This document shows positions 37,763 to 47,414 of a stretch of DNA of 64,000 nt, one piece after another. The DNA is taken from assembly GCA_014584395.1 (NCBI GenBank), contig JACTMY010000011.1:1-64000 (forward strand). The letters run 5' to 3'. Positions within the stretch are counted from its first letter, which is position 1. Each line of letters starts with the position of its first letter. The stretch comes from Planctomycetota bacterium. Lineage in GTDB: Bacteria > Planctomycetota > Planctomycetia > Gemmatales > HRBIN36. The notes beneath the pieces were generated by a model. The model was not told the DNA's origin. It made no database searches and worked only from the letters and a program-made list of their open reading frames with translations. The translations under genes and the position numbers were made by a program.

Positions 37763-38257
37763 ATGTCCATGGTTAAGCATCCGCGTTATGCTCCATCAAG
37801 GGCGTTTCCGCCTTACACCTATGTGCCGGGTCAGCAGCCACACCCCTTTTCCGATCCCCTCGGCCACAGCTTTGGCCAGCCGCGTCCCCATCCTCCCGCT
37901 ATCGACTGGACCACCGGCTCCGCTTCGGATGCCTTTCGCTTTGCCTTGGATTTATTCAATCACGGATTCTATTGGGAAGCCCACGAGCAGTGGGAAGGGC
38001 TTTGGGAAGCCGTGGGCCGCAAAGGACTGTTGGCCGACTTTCTCAAAGGGTTGATCCATTTAGCTGCCGCGGGAGTGAAGGTCCGTGAAGGTGTTCCACA
38101 GGGAGTGCGGAGCCACACGAGCCGCGCCAGGGAACTTTTTGACCATGTCCTTACCGCCACGCCAGGTTGGCCGCTTCATTTGGGGATTGACGCCAAGGAA
38201 CTTGTGCAACGCTTGCAGCAGCCCGAACTGCCTTCACTCCATTTAATCATCTCTTAA
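37763..38257 (+). CDS. DUF309 protein
   Basis: A 164-residue cytoplasmic protein of the DUF309 family, whose role is unknown. The marks are FNHGFYWEAHEQWEGLWEAVG near residue 75, with a His-Glu pair that suggests a metal site, and FLKGLIHLAAAGVKVREG. The first 55 residues are Pro-rich. It begins two bases after the sufT stop, so it is probably co-transcribed with the suf genes. The longer frame to 37706 overlaps sufT and is not preferred. Confidence 0.87.
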   Translation: MSMVKHPRYAPSRAFPPYTYVPGQQPHPFSDPLGHSFGQPRPHPPAIDWTTGSASDAFRFALDLFNHGFYWEAHEQWEGLWEAVGRKGLLADFLKGLIHLAAAGVKVREGVPQGVRSHTSRARELFDHVLTATPGWPLHLGIDAKELVQRLQQPELPSLHLIIS

Positions 38258-38355
38258 GCCTGATTAGCTTCATGGTTGGCTTAATCCATGCACTGAGAAG
38301 CAATGGGTTGCTTTATTGGCCTCTTTCAGTTAGCCTTATGCACAATAACTTGGAC

Positions 38356-38364
38356 TGATATAAC
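38356..38364 (+). promoter_or_regulatory. Extended -10 promoter candidate
   Basis: TGATATAAC matches an extended -10 element (TGn followed by TATAAC). It lies 22 bases before the ATG of the next membrane-protein gene. The -35 region is weak (TTATGC), as is common with extended -10 promoters. Confidence 0.45.
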
Positions 38365-38386
38365 CCATTTCAAAAGCGAGCCAATC

Positions 38387-38941
38387 ATGGTGCATCCCAC
38401 TCAAAATCAACCTGAAGGTGCATCTGGATTTGCTGTCGGCGGCAAGTCAGCTAGCGAACTGCAGTCGATGGGGAAAAACTTTCTGGCCAGGCTCACCCTG
38501 CCCGGGAAACTCTTGCTGGCCGGTAGCTTGATCGGATTCGTGGCGTGCTTCTTGCCCTTTTTTAGCGTGAGCGTTTCAGGCAATACGGGGCCGATCAACT
38601 TAAAAATGTCGCAAAGTGCAATGGCATTGGAAGCGTGGCAAGGCATTATTGCCTTGTTGACCTTTGGAGGATGTGCGGTTCTATCCTACCTCTTGTTTGG
38701 CGAAAAACCGCATGCCAACCAGCGTGAGCTGATGTTTGCCACTTTAGGTTGTGCCGCTGTCGCTCTGGTCATGACACTATGGCTCTTCTTCCAGACTTCT
38801 GGTGGGACCAACGTTTCCATGGAAATTCCAATACCAAAGGTCAGTGCTGGACGAAGTATTGGAGCCTATCTCATGCTCGTTGGGGCTGGCTTGGCCGTTG
38901 TCGGAAGCATCATGAAGGCGAAGGAAGATCGCCTCTTTTAG
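38387..38941 (+). CDS. Four-segment membrane protein of unknown function
   Basis: A 184-residue protein with a 45-residue hydrophilic N-terminus and four hydrophobic segments, near residues 47-68 (LLLAGSLIGFVACFLPFFSV), 90-110, 120-140 and 162-180. No family was recognised. It ends in a short basic tail (KAKEDRLF). The frame opens at 38303, but the ATG at 38387 fits the promoter candidate just upstream. It converges on a zinc-ribbon membrane protein gene. Confidence 0.7.
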   Translation: MVHPTQNQPEGASGFAVGGKSASELQSMGKNFLARLTLPGKLLLAGSLIGFVACFLPFFSVSVSGNTGPINLKMSQSAMALEAWQGIIALLTFGGCAVLSYLLFGEKPHANQRELMFATLGCAAVALVMTLWLFFQTSGGTNVSMEIPIPKVSAGRSIGAYLMLVGAGLAVVGSIMKAKEDRLF

Positions 38942-39012
38942 CATTGATTTCACTTGCATCATGGATGCCAGCGCAATCCCCGAAAGCAGATTCAGGTCCA
39001 TCGGGGAAGTGT

Positions 39013-40854
39013 CTATGATGGGGGTGGTGAACTTGGCGTGGCTTCCTTATCCAGGTCGCTGCTGACGTTATCACCTGCTTCCTGTTTGACTCTCCGCTTC
39101 TTCTTTTTCTTTTTCTTGCTCGGTTTGACCTCTTCCTCATATAGCAAGGAGCCAAAGCGGCCCAGGAGCCGAGCGTAGATGAGACCTGCCGCGCCCCAGA
39201 TTAAGCCCATCAGCGGTGCGGTGATCAGATAATCAAAGCTCCACCAACTCAAGTAAAACACGCCCGCCATGAGTATCCCTGCGATCAAGCAGAGCGAAAA
39301 GTAAAAGCGGCCGCGCAGGGCGATGCGGCCCAGCGCTACCGCGCTCAGTGGAAACCATTCGTTGGCGGAAATAAGCGAACTGAACAGAACCACGGGAAAC
39401 AACCAGGTGGTTCCCAGGGACCAACCGATGCCGCCGAACAACCAATAAAAGGGATACGCCGCGGCCATGGTCAATGCCAGGAGCCAAACGAGCTTGAACA
39501 TCCCCCAGATCCATTCCCGCCACGAGCCTTCCGGCCAACTGATGCTCTTGGCCCGATGGCTGGTGTCGATCACGATGTTGAAAAAACACATGGAGAAATA
39601 GGAACCAAGCAGGACGACGATCCAGATGAGCGAGACGCCCAGCCCCGCCAGGCCAAGGCCGCTGGCAACGTTGCTGCCTGTGTTGCCGCCCAGGTTGGCG
39701 ATCAGTCCTGACATCAACTGCAAATGGAAAAAAATGAGCATCATACCGAAACTATTCCAAAGCCAAGGTCCGATGTTGCCCGATTGGAATGGCAGCGACC
39801 AGACTCCCTCGAAATACAAATGTTCCGGTTGCGGCTCCGGTCGCTCGGGTTCCAATTCTGCCCGCGATAATTTGTACATCTGCAGATCATTGGTTGCCTC
39901 CGTGGGTGCAGCCGCGGCCCGCTCATCGGCAACGGGCTTGGCCAATGGGGGCGGTTCGGACTCGATGGATTTTGCTACCGGAGCCTTTTCAGCCGCGGCT
40001 TCATCTGGGGTCATGGAGAAGCCGTAGGCAGCAACGGTCGATGGCGATCCGCTGGGCGTTTTCTCAGGCGGCTTTTCTGCGAGAGGGTCTCGAACACCGG
40101 AACCAGGTTGATTCCCGATGGGGACTTCTTGCTTGCCCCGAGGCTCTGGCATCGGCACAGGAGCCGGCGTGATCATCGGCGCTGGCATGGCATCCAAAAA
40201 CAGTGGGTCCACCTCGACCTGCTTTTGCTCGGGCGCCTGAAAAAAATCTTCCGTTTCTGTGGTGATCTTTGTGGAGAGGGAAGCCATGGGCTGACCCGTG
40301 GCGGTGCTGTCTAGCTTCGATCCATGTTCAGCCTGGAGAAAGGAATCGAACTCTTTTTCCAGGCGGTTGCGATCGGCCTCCTCTTCCCTGGCTTGACGCT
40401 CGGCTTCTGCATCGGGTTGTTTTTTAGGTCGAGAAGCTGGCGGAGGAACAAGCGGCGCTGGCGAAGGCTTTGGTTCATCCGCAAGGCGAAAAATTCCCAA
40501 GTCCGAATCCAGAGTTGGCTCTGAAGTGGAAGAAACAGGTGGAGCAGGAGCGACTATCGTAGAAACGGACGTCTTCTCTCCGAATTCGCCCGCTGCCAAG
40601 GTGTAGATTTTCTGATCCAGCTCATTCGGCAGCAATTGCGCGGGTTCAGGCCAGTCTTCTTCCTCCAAGGGAACCAACCCCAAGGGTTCATCGGAATGGC
40701 TGATCTCGATTTGCCGTGCCGGCGCTGGCTCCGGAGGAGGAATCCGCAAATTGCACTCCGGGCATCGGCCGCGCATATGGCGGTATTCCGATTTAATGCG
40801 AAACGCGGTTTGACAGGAGGGGCAAGTGAGATGGAGCCAGGAGATTTCCGACAT
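39013..40854 (-). CDS. Zinc-ribbon membrane protein
   Basis: A 613-residue protein of unknown function. Residues 10-37 form a four-Cys zinc ribbon of the MJ0042 type (CPSC...CPEC). A long disordered region follows, rich in Pro, Ala and Glu, to about residue 345. Five or six hydrophobic segments then occupy residues 355-575. It ends with a Lys-rich tail that includes seven consecutive Lys. A cytoplasmic ribbon joined to a polytopic domain is a common planctomycete build. The tail explains the long C/T-rich run on the plus strand near 39090-39120. Confidence 0.78.
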   Translation of the reverse strand: MSEISWLHLTCPSCQTAFRIKSEYRHMRGRCPECNLRIPPPEPAPARQIEISHSDEPLGLVPLEEEDWPEPAQLLPNELDQKIYTLAAGEFGEKTSVSTIVAPAPPVSSTSEPTLDSDLGIFRLADEPKPSPAPLVPPPASRPKKQPDAEAERQAREEEADRNRLEKEFDSFLQAEHGSKLDSTATGQPMASLSTKITTETEDFFQAPEQKQVEVDPLFLDAMPAPMITPAPVPMPEPRGKQEVPIGNQPGSGVRDPLAEKPPEKTPSGSPSTVAAYGFSMTPDEAAAEKAPVAKSIESEPPPLAKPVADERAAAAPTEATNDLQMYKLSRAELEPERPEPQPEHLYFEGVWSLPFQSGNIGPWLWNSFGMMLIFFHLQLMSGLIANLGGNTGSNVASGLGLAGLGVSLIWIVVLLGSYFSMCFFNIVIDTSHRAKSISWPEGSWREWIWGMFKLVWLLALTMAAAYPFYWLFGGIGWSLGTTWLFPVVLFSSLISANEWFPLSAVALGRIALRGRFYFSLCLIAGILMAGVFYLSWWSFDYLITAPLMGLIWGAAGLIYARLLGRFGSLLYEEEVKPSKKKKKKKRRVKQEAGDNVSSDLDKEATPSSPPPS

Positions 40855-40984
40855 GCGGCACCCGAATGAAGACGGTGATGACTCTTTTTATTAGAGCATC
40901 CGCCATTCACTCAGGCAACGCACGCCGGTGAAAATTTCAACTGATTGCGTAAAGGCTTTGAGCCTTCGCAGTAATGACCAATCC

Positions 40985-41548
40985 CTAGGGAATCTGCTGG
41001 AAACGCCAAATGGGAACGTGCGGCGGCAAGCGGCCAACTTGATAATCCTGGGCGGGCAGCAGTTCACGAAGTTTCTTCAGCGCCTGCCGGCGCACGGTGA
41101 TGTAATAATACTCGCACCGCGAATCACGCACAGCATCCCAGATTTGGTAGAGCTGGTCCACTTCTCGAATGGCCCGGCGCAACTCTTCAGCGTTGGTCAC
41201 GTCGATGGGTTGCCGCTCCTCCAAGTATTTCCGATAAGCCCGATTAAAGACGAGCAGCTCATTAACCACGGCTCGATCCGGAAACCGAATGGAATCCGCC
41301 AAGGTCGGAGCATCTTGCAACTCCTGGTAGTTGCGGCGGATTTTCATCAGGTCGGAATAGAAATCCTTGGCCGATGCGAAAGTAAACCGCGTTTCCCTCG
41401 GATCGAGTATTTCCCACTCGAGGGCCAACGAAATGAGGGGACCGCGCAAAAGATGGAAGCGTTCTTCCAAGGCGCCCGGATCCGGAAGATCAAGGAGGGG
41501 GTTGCTGGTGATCAGTAGAGCAGCCAAAAGCCAGTCGGCATGGGTCAT
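40985..41548 (-). CDS. Conserved-looking hypothetical protein
   Basis: A 187-residue, mostly helical protein without a known family. The N-terminus MTHADWLLAALLITS is mildly hydrophobic and could be a weak membrane anchor or signal. The rest is charged, with EEL and RRAIREVDQLYQIW segments suggesting coiled helices. GGAGG lies 6 bases before the ATG at 41548, giving good support to the gene and start; the frame extends 60 bases further. Confidence 0.7.
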   Translation of the reverse strand: MTHADWLLAALLITSNPLLDLPDPGALEERFHLLRGPLISLALEWEILDPRETRFTFASAKDFYSDLMKIRRNYQELQDAPTLADSIRFPDRAVVNELLVFNRAYRKYLEERQPIDVTNAEELRRAIREVDQLYQIWDAVRDSRCEYYYITVRRQALKKLRELLPAQDYQVGRLPPHVPIWRFQQIP

Positions 41549-41919
41549 GACCGACCTCCGCGGGAACGGCGACGGTAGCCTGACGGCTGGCCGTCCCCTT
41601 GGACGCAAGGCGCGGCTGAGCGCGTCTGCTGCCAGCCATCACCCTTTTATCGGTTGTAAACTTGAAGAAAATTCAGTCTATTTCCCATCGCTCAAAGTTG
41701 AATAGTGACTTGCAAAGCGTCAAAATAGATCGTTTTTACAGATAAGAGTAACTTTTCATTTCTTAAAAGCGGCTTCCTGCCAATTTGAATGCTATATGAT
41801 TGAACGAATGTTGATCATACATGTCGCTAGGTGTTTAAAAAGGCGTTTCGCGCCATGTCAACTCAACCCAAAATGCCGCAATACCGCATCGTGTTGCTCT
41901 ATCTCGAGTTTGGTATATT
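41549..41919. other. AT-rich divergent intergenic region
   Basis: This stretch is more AT-rich than most of the window. It holds a weak extended -10 (TGCTATATG, 41790-41798) reading toward the HD-GYP gene. A 22-codon frame, ATG at 41855 to TGA at 41923, overlaps the HD-GYP GTG start and could be a leader peptide or the remnant of a lost N-terminal part. No other feature is visible. Confidence 0.4.
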
Positions 41920-42696
41920 GTGAATTTTTTATTCCGACGAACTCACCATGAAGTGGGCGTCGGAAGCAGAGTCCTATCTTCAAATCAGAGTGTCAAGGGT
42001 TGGCTTTTCATCTGCTTTACCAGCTTGTTGTTGTTTTTTCTCATCGACCGCAACCTTAGGATAATCCATCGCGCCCATCAAGCGCTGTTAGACAGTTATG
42101 ATCAAACACTTCTCGGATGGGTCGAGGTCATGGACCTTCGCCATAAGGAAACCAAACATCACACGCAAAGAGTCACGCAAATGACGCTGCGACTGGGCCG
42201 TCTCGCAGGCTTGACCGGGACAGACCTCATCAAAATGGAGCGCGGCGCCATTTTGCATGACATTGGTAAAATTGGCGTTTCCGATGTCATCTTGCTAAAG
42301 CGAGGCCCCCTGACCGCGGAAGAGTGGATTGAGATGAAAAGACATCCGCAAATTGCCTATGATCTGCTTAGAAAAATCCGCCATCTCAAGACTTGTGTTG
42401 AAATACCCTACTGTCATCATGAACGCTGGGATGGCCATGGTTATCCCCGCGGCCTTAAGGGTCAAGAAATCCCTCTCAGCGCCCGCATCTTTTCGATCGT
42501 GGATGTTTGGGATGCGTTGATTTGACCCCGGGTTTATAAAGAAGCTTGGCTCGAAAGCAAAGTCCTTGTCTACCTCCGAGAGGAAGCAGGAAAGCAATTC
42601 GATCCACAACTCGTTCGCTTGTTTCTCGACCATTATGTGCAAATCAAGGAGGGCATCGAGGTTCCATCGAGCATGGAGTCGTTCAAACACCACTAA
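41920..42696 (+). pseudogene. HD-GYP phosphodiesterase gene interrupted by in-frame TGA
   Basis: HD-GYP domains hydrolyse cyclic di-GMP. This gene encodes a membrane-anchored form: one hydrophobic segment (GWLFICFTSLLLFFLI near residue 27-42), then the HD-GYP core with HTQRV, HDIGK, the KRHP histidine, and CHHERWDGHGYP near 167-178. The frame from GTG 41920 stops at TGA 42523-42525, right after VDVWDALI. The same frame then runs on without a shift to TAA 42694-42696, encoding PRVYKEAWLESKVLVYLREEAGKQFDP split over the expected C-terminal part. The TGA sits where HD-GYP proteins usually have a Ser (DALTSDRPY-like). So the product is a 201-residue truncated protein; the intact one would have 258. 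Confidence 0.88.
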
Positions 42697-43055
42697 TTGA
42701 TGTTTTCTTGGCAATTTAGAGTCGTCTAAATCGCTTTTAAGTTCGTCGGTTGTATGAGTTCTGGATTACATGCTGACCATACCGAAAATGGGGTTTCACC
42801 CCAAGGGCAATCAACAACTCAATCCCCGCTTTTTAAAGGCTTTTCAAGGAAGGACTTTTCGTCGCCTAGGGTGGCTCTTATAATGAATTGAAGAATCGGA
42901 CCAAAGTTGGCTCATCCGATTCGAGCCTACCCTCTGGGGTGGGTTCGTTTGTTATTTTATTGGAGCCAACGCTTCGGCTTCCTTCGAACTTCAATCGGGA
43001 GGCTTGGCCTATGTAACTTTTTCCGATGGGGTGGTGGTCCTTGACAAAGGATAAA
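42697..43055. other. Intergenic region before infB
   Basis: No gene is visible in 359 bases. A short hairpin, TGGGGT-TTC-ACCCCA, lies at 42789-42803. The stronger terminator-like hairpin at 42926-42960 is listed separately. The infB leader presumably begins between that hairpin and the start. Confidence 0.55.
42926..42961 (+). terminator. Hairpin with T-rich tail before infB
   Basis: CCTACCC (42926-42932) pairs with GGGTGGG (42937-42943), with one wobble, around TCTG, followed by TTCGTTTGTTATTTTATT. It lies 230 bases after the nearest upstream gene and 95 before infB, so it could act as an attenuator in the infB leader as well as a terminator. Confidence 0.6.
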
Positions 43056-45857
43056 GTGCGAATTTATGTACTGGCACGTGAGTTAAATCTTGAAAGCAAA
43101 GATTTAATCGATATGTGCCAAGAGGCTGGGCTGGACGTTAAAAACCAGCTTAGCAGCATTGACGCCGATCAACGTGATCTCATTGAGCAGATGCTGAAAC
43201 AGAAACGCAGCGGTGCCGGTGCCACACCCGCCACGCCTCGACCGGTTCCCTCTGTCGCCAGGCCCACTCAACTGCTAAAGCCCATCCCGGTATTACATAC
43301 GCCAAAACCACTTGCTCCAAGCTCCCCGGTCTTGACGCCGGCCACGACGCCCATTCCCGCCTCTAAGGTCGAAAGGCCCGCGGTCAAGGAAGTGGCACCC
43401 CCTGCTCCACCAGCGGCAGCGGCCGACGCTTCCACTAGCATTAGCCCTGCAGCGACGCCGCCACCGGCCACCATCCCGCCACGCCTGCCCCCCGACATGA
43501 CAAGCAAGATTCGCAACCTGGACGCCATTCGCCGGCCCTCTTCGACCACCGGTCCCGTTATCGACAAAGGCAAACCTGGCGCGGAAAAAAAGGCCGACAA
43601 ACCCGACCGTCCCAAGGCTGGCGCGCCGAGGATTCTTCCTCCCCCGCAAAGGAAAAAGCTGGCTATTCCCATCCCCGGCAAGACCGAGGAAAAAAAGGCA
43701 GACCAACCCGCCACTCAGAAACCTTTGATGAAGTTGTCACCAGAAATGCTTCAAGGCGGCGGGTTAAATGTGAAGGACGTCCTCAAAAAAATTGAGGAAA
43801 AAGTTCGCTCCGAGCAGGATGGCGGACGCGGTATGAAAATTCCCGCCGTGGCTCCAGGCGCCGCCGAGGATGAGGAAGAGGATGAGGAGAAACGCCGACC
43901 AGGAGCCGTCAAGGGCCGAGAAGAACGGCACAAAAAACGCAACCTCCGCGCCAAAACGCGCCCCGACGACGTGGTCGACCTAAGACGCATCGAACTCGAC
44001 GAGGAGGAAACATCCCATCAACGCCAGCAGCGGCTGCATCGTCTGCGCCATCAGCAGCGCCCCTCGGCTCAGGCCAAGAAAAGCACAAAGATACTCGTGG
44101 AGCCGCCCTTCACCATTCGATCTTTATCCGAGGCCATGGGCGTCCCCGCGCAAAACATTCTCCGCAAACTCCTCGAACGCAAAATGATGGTTAACATCAA
44201 TGCCGTTCTCGAAGAGTCTCTCGCCGAAGAAATCGCCATCGAACTGGGCCATGAACTCGAAATCAAGAAACCCATGGACCCGGAGGAGATGCTCCTCAAA
44301 CGCTTCGAAATGACCTCGGAGCCGGAGCGTCTGGTCCCGCGCGCCCCCATCGTGACCATCATGGGCCACGTCGATCACGGCAAGACGAGCTTGCTGGACC
44401 GCATTCGGGAAAGCAATGTGGTGGCCACGGAAGCCGGCGGCATCACGCAGCATTTACGAGCCTGGCGCGTTCTACATGGGGGCCGCCCGATCACCTTCCT
44501 CGACACGCCAGGCCACGAAGCGTTTACCCAAATGCGCGCTCGCGGGGCGAACGTCACGGACATTGTCGTCCTGGTGGTCGCGGCCGATGACGGCGTCATG
44601 CCGCAGACCGACGAGGCCATCAGCCACGCCAAGGCGGCGGGAGTCCCCATCATCGTCTGCATCAACAAGGCCGATCTCCCGAATGCCAATATCCAAAAGG
44701 CCCGCCAACAGTTGTATGGCCGCGAACTTATTCCCGACGACATGGGCGGCGACACGCCGTTCCTCGAAACGGTGGCCACCAAGGACCGCGCCCGCGGCAT
44801 TAACGAACTGCTCGACATGATCTCGCTGGTTGCCGAGTTGAAGGAACTGAAAGCAGATCCCCATCAGCCGGCATCAGGCGTGTGCCTGGAGGCTTGCGTC
44901 AGCGGCGACGAAGGCGTGTCCACCACCGTTCTGGTGCAAAATGGCACGCTGCACAAGGGCGATGTGATCCTTTGCGGCCCTGCGTATGGCCGCGTGCGTG
45001 CCATGTTCAACGACCTGGGCATGGCGATCGAAGAAGCAGGGCCATCCGTGCCCGTTCGCATTATGGGTTTGGATGAGCCGCCCAACGCCGACGACAAATT
45101 TTATGTCTTGCCCGATTTGTCCCAGGCCCGCGACATCGCCGAGCGTCGTCGCGACCGCCAGCGGCAGATTCAACCCATGCAAAAATCCACCTTCCGCCTC
45201 GAGGATTTGGGGAAGGTGAAAGCCTTCGAATTAAAGCTGATTATTAAGGCTGATGTGCGCGGTTCGATCGAAGCCATCACCAAGGAAATCGGCAAGTTGA
45301 CCCATGAAGAGGTGCGGCTCAAGGTGCTTCATGCCGGTGTGGGCGCCATCACGGAAGGCGACGTGGTGTTGGCCTTGGCCTCGCCGGATGACACGCTCAT
45401 CGTCGGTTTCAACGTCGTCCCCGACGATCGCGCCAAGTCGCTCGCCGATGAGAAGGGCGTGAATATCCGGCAATACAACATCATTTATCAACTGACCGAC
45501 GATCTGCGCGCCGCCCTGGAAGGCCGACTCAAGCCGCACGAAGAGATTATCAACCTGGGCCGAGCGGTGGTACGCGACACGTTCAAAATCAGCCGCGTGG
45601 GCACGATTGCCGGCTGCTATGTCACTCAAGGGACGATCGAACGCTCCGCGCGGATTCGGCTCATTCGCGACGGCGTGATCATCTATCCGCCCGCTGACCG
45701 CGCGGCCACGCTCGATTCGCTCAAGCGCTTCAAGGACGACGTGCGCGAGGTTCGCGAGGGGTTCGAATGCGGCCTGAAAATAGCGGGATACGACGACGTC
45801 AAGAAAGGCGACGTCATCGAAGCTTACAAGATCGAACAAGTGCAGCGAACCCTCTGA
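43056..45857 (+). CDS. infB: Translation initiation factor IF-2
   Basis: GTPase that brings fMet-tRNA to the ribosome. The N-terminal IF2N module is clear ([21 protein letters not shown]); a Pro/Ala/Lys-rich linker of roughly 250 residues follows, then a second IF2N-like module near residues 350-400. The G domain begins at about residue 433 with GHVDHGKTS (G1), DTPGHEAF (G3) and NKAD (G4), and domains II-IV complete the factor. I chose GTG at 43056, with AAAGGA 4 bases upstream and the family N-terminus; the frame extends to an ATG at 43026 without support. It leads an infB-ylxP-rbfA unit (933 aa). Confidence 0.96.
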   Translation: MRIYVLARELNLESKDLIDMCQEAGLDVKNQLSSIDADQRDLIEQMLKQKRSGAGATPATPRPVPSVARPTQLLKPIPVLHTPKPLAPSSPVLTPATTPIPASKVERPAVKEVAPPAPPAAAADASTSISPAATPPPATIPPRLPPDMTSKIRNLDAIRRPSSTTGPVIDKGKPGAEKKADKPDRPKAGAPRILPPPQRKKLAIPIPGKTEEKKADQPATQKPLMKLSPEMLQGGGLNVKDVLKKIEEKVRSEQDGGRGMKIPAVAPGAAEDEEEDEEKRRPGAVKGREERHKKRNLRAKTRPDDVVDLRRIELDEEETSHQRQQRLHRLRHQQRPSAQAKKSTKILVEPPFTIRSLSEAMGVPAQNILRKLLERKMMVNINAVLEESLAEEIAIELGHELEIKKPMDPEEMLLKRFEMTSEPERLVPRAPIVTIMGHVDHGKTSLLDRIRESNVVATEAGGITQHLRAWRVLHGGRPITFLDTPGHEAFTQMRARGANVTDIVVLVVAADDGVMPQTDEAISHAKAAGVPIIVCINKADLPNANIQKARQQLYGRELIPDDMGGDTPFLETVATKDRARGINELLDMISLVAELKELKADPHQPASGVCLEACVSGDEGVSTTVLVQNGTLHKGDVILCGPAYGRVRAMFNDLGMAIEEAGPSVPVRIMGLDEPPNADDKFYVLPDLSQARDIAERRRDRQRQIQPMQKSTFRLEDLGKVKAFELKLIIKADVRGSIEAITKEIGKLTHEEVRLKVLHAGVGAITEGDVVLALASPDDTLIVGFNVVPDDRAKSLADEKGVNIRQYNIIYQLTDDLRAALEGRLKPHEEIINLGRAVVRDTFKISRVGTIAGCYVTQGTIERSARIRLIRDGVIIYPPADRAATLDSLKRFKDDVREVREGFECGLKIAGYDDVKKGDVIEAYKIEQVQRTL

Positions 45858-45908
45858 ACCTGAGCCAACGCAGCCGAGTCTGACCTAGACACTGATGTGT
45901 GAAACGAG

Positions 45909-46187
45909 ATGTATGTAGGAACTTTGGAAGTGCAGATGATTGTGCGCGAGGCCCGCTCCTTGAAAGACAAACGCCAAGTGGTGAACAGCATCAAGGATCG
46001 GTTGCGCAATCATTTCAATGTGTCGGTGGCCGAGGTGGCCTTTCAAGAGGATCGTCAAACCTTGGGACTGGGCGTGGCCATGGTGAGCAATGAATCGAGC
46101 CACATCCGGAAAACCCTCGACCAGATCCTGGACGCTTTGCGCGGCCATCCCGTGGCGGAATTGGTCAAATATGAAATCAACGTGTAA
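45909..46187 (+). CDS. ylxP: YlxP-like DUF503 protein
   Basis: A 92-residue protein of the DUF503 family. It has the family N-terminus MYVGTLEVQMIVREARSLKDKRQVV and core NSIKDRLRNHFNVSVAEV. In Bacillus ylxP lies between infB and rbfA and has been linked to ribosome maturation; the same position here supports the call. It starts 51 bases after infB and ends 2 bases before the first rbfA ATG. Confidence 0.93.
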   Translation: MYVGTLEVQMIVREARSLKDKRQVVNSIKDRLRNHFNVSVAEVAFQEDRQTLGLGVAMVSNESSHIRKTLDQILDALRGHPVAELVKYEINV

Positions 46188-46189
46188 GG

Positions 46190-46651
46190 ATGCAACGCTC
46201 CATGAAGGGTAGTCCACATCGCCGAGCACGCGTGGCGGAAGCGATCCGCGAATCAGCGAGCGAGACCGTGCTCTTCAAGCTCCGCGATCCCCGGGTCAAA
46301 ATGGTGACCGTGACGCGCGCGGAAGTCTCGGCGGACATGCAGCATGCCAAGGTCTACGTGTCGATCATGGGAACGGACCAAGAGCAGCGGGCTTGCCTCA
46401 AGGGTTTGCAACACGCGGCGGGCTTTGTCCAAAAACAATTAGCTGACCGGCTGCGCATGCGCTTCACGCCCGCCATTGTATTCACGCTCGACAAGGGCGT
46501 GAAAAACAGCCTGGATATCGCCCGGCTTCTGCGGGAAGAAGGACCGGCTCTCGCGTCGGAGGATGACGAGGATGCCGCCGGCCTAGAGCCAGAGATTGTC
46601 AGCGAGGATGAACCGTTCAACATGGATGGAGAGAACGACAGCGAAGGGTAA
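46190..46651 (+). CDS. rbfA: Ribosome-binding factor A
   Basis: Late 30S maturation factor with a KH-type fold. The 153-residue product shows RRARVAEAIRESASETVLFKLRDPRV near the start, VTVTRAEVSADMQHAKVYVSIMG in the centre, and LRMRFTPAIVFTLDKGVKNSLDIARLL near 100, all typical. The last 35 residues are an acidic extension rich in Glu and Asp. The ATG at 46190 is only 2 bases after ylxP; the in-frame ATG at 46202, with AAGGA 11 bases upstream, is an equal candidate. Confidence 0.94.
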   Translation: MQRSMKGSPHRRARVAEAIRESASETVLFKLRDPRVKMVTVTRAEVSADMQHAKVYVSIMGTDQEQRACLKGLQHAAGFVQKQLADRLRMRFTPAIVFTLDKGVKNSLDIARLLREEGPALASEDDEDAAGLEPEIVSEDEPFNMDGENDSEG

Positions 46652-46697
46652 TTAGCTAATTCGCGAACCGTCAAGGCTGAAAGGGAATTCCAACGCC

Positions 46698-47414
46698 ATG
46701 TCCACCACCAATCACAACGTCAAGCAAAAAGTCATCGCCCGTTTTGGCCCGGCTTTGAAAAAAGAACTGGGCGTGAAAGAGACGGAACCGCGACCCGTCC
46801 TGGATCAAATCATTTACGCCATTCTCCGGGAAGATTCGAGCCGCGAACAAGCCGACCGGGCGTTCCAACAACTGCGCGAGCGTTTTTTTGATTGGAATGA
46901 AGTCCGCGTGAGCACGGCCCGTGATGTTGCCCGCGCCTTGCCGGGACTGACGCAGACGTTCGACCGCGCTAGCCGCATCATCAGTTTGCTCCAGCAAGTT
47001 TTTGAAACCAGCTATGATTACGACCTCGAGGGCATGAGTAAAAAAGGGCTGAAACTCGCTGAAAAACAATTGGAGCGTTTCGATTGTTCGACGAATTACA
47101 CGGTCGCCTTCGTCATTCAAAATGCCTTGGGTGGACACGCCATGCCCGTCGATGAGAACATGCTGCGTGCGCTCACCCGGCTCAGCATCGCTTCCGAAAA
47201 CGATTCCGCCAGCACGGCCCAGGGCATGTTGGAGCATCTGATTCCCAAGGCCAAGGGCAGTTGTTTCACGGAAATGCTCAGCGCCATCGCCCATGATTAT
47301 TGCTTGGAGAAGGAGCCGAGGTGCTCAAATTGCCCGCTCGCCGACCTTTGCCCTACGGGATTGGAAAACAGCAAGCGGAAAACCGCCAAAGCCAAGGCCA
47401 AAGCCCGACCCTAG
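46698..47414 (+). CDS. Endonuclease III homologue with degenerate helix-hairpin-helix
   Basis: A 238-residue member of the HhH-GPD DNA glycosylase superfamily. The C-terminal [4Fe-4S] site is intact, C-x6-C-x2-C-x5-C (CLEKEPRCSNCPLADLC), and the catalytic Asp is found in MPVDENMLRAL, corresponding to VDTHV in endonuclease III. The helix-hairpin-helix, normally LPGVGRKTA with the lyase lysine, instead reads LERFDCSTNYTVAF, so the Lys and the glycine turn are missing. It may be a monofunctional glycosylase or a DNA-binding protein without lyase activity. The C-terminus is Lys- and Ala-rich. It follows rbfA by 46 bases, with AAAGGGA upstream. Confidence 0.82.
   Translation: MSTTNHNVKQKVIARFGPALKKELGVKETEPRPVLDQIIYAILREDSSREQADRAFQQLRERFFDWNEVRVSTARDVARALPGLTQTFDRASRIISLLQQVFETSYDYDLEGMSKKGLKLAEKQLERFDCSTNYTVAFVIQNALGGHAMPVDENMLRALTRLSIASENDSASTAQGMLEHLIPKAKGSCFTEMLSAIAHDYCLEKEPRCSNCPLADLCPTGLENSKRKTAKAKAKARP

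Noticed and set aside
39085-39125. Poly-pyrimidine tract as a regulatory or slippage element
   Set aside because: It is the reverse complement of the Lys codons in the C-terminal tail of the zinc-ribbon membrane protein.
42523-42525. Selenocysteine codon in the HD-GYP gene
   Set aside because: The position normally holds Ser, not Cys, and the sequence just after the TGA shows no obvious stem-loop of the bacterial SECIS type.
42926-42950. tRNA-like fragment before infB
   Set aside because: The GGTTCG-like piece is part of a simple 7-bp hairpin with a T-rich tail; no acceptor stem or anticodon arm can be drawn.
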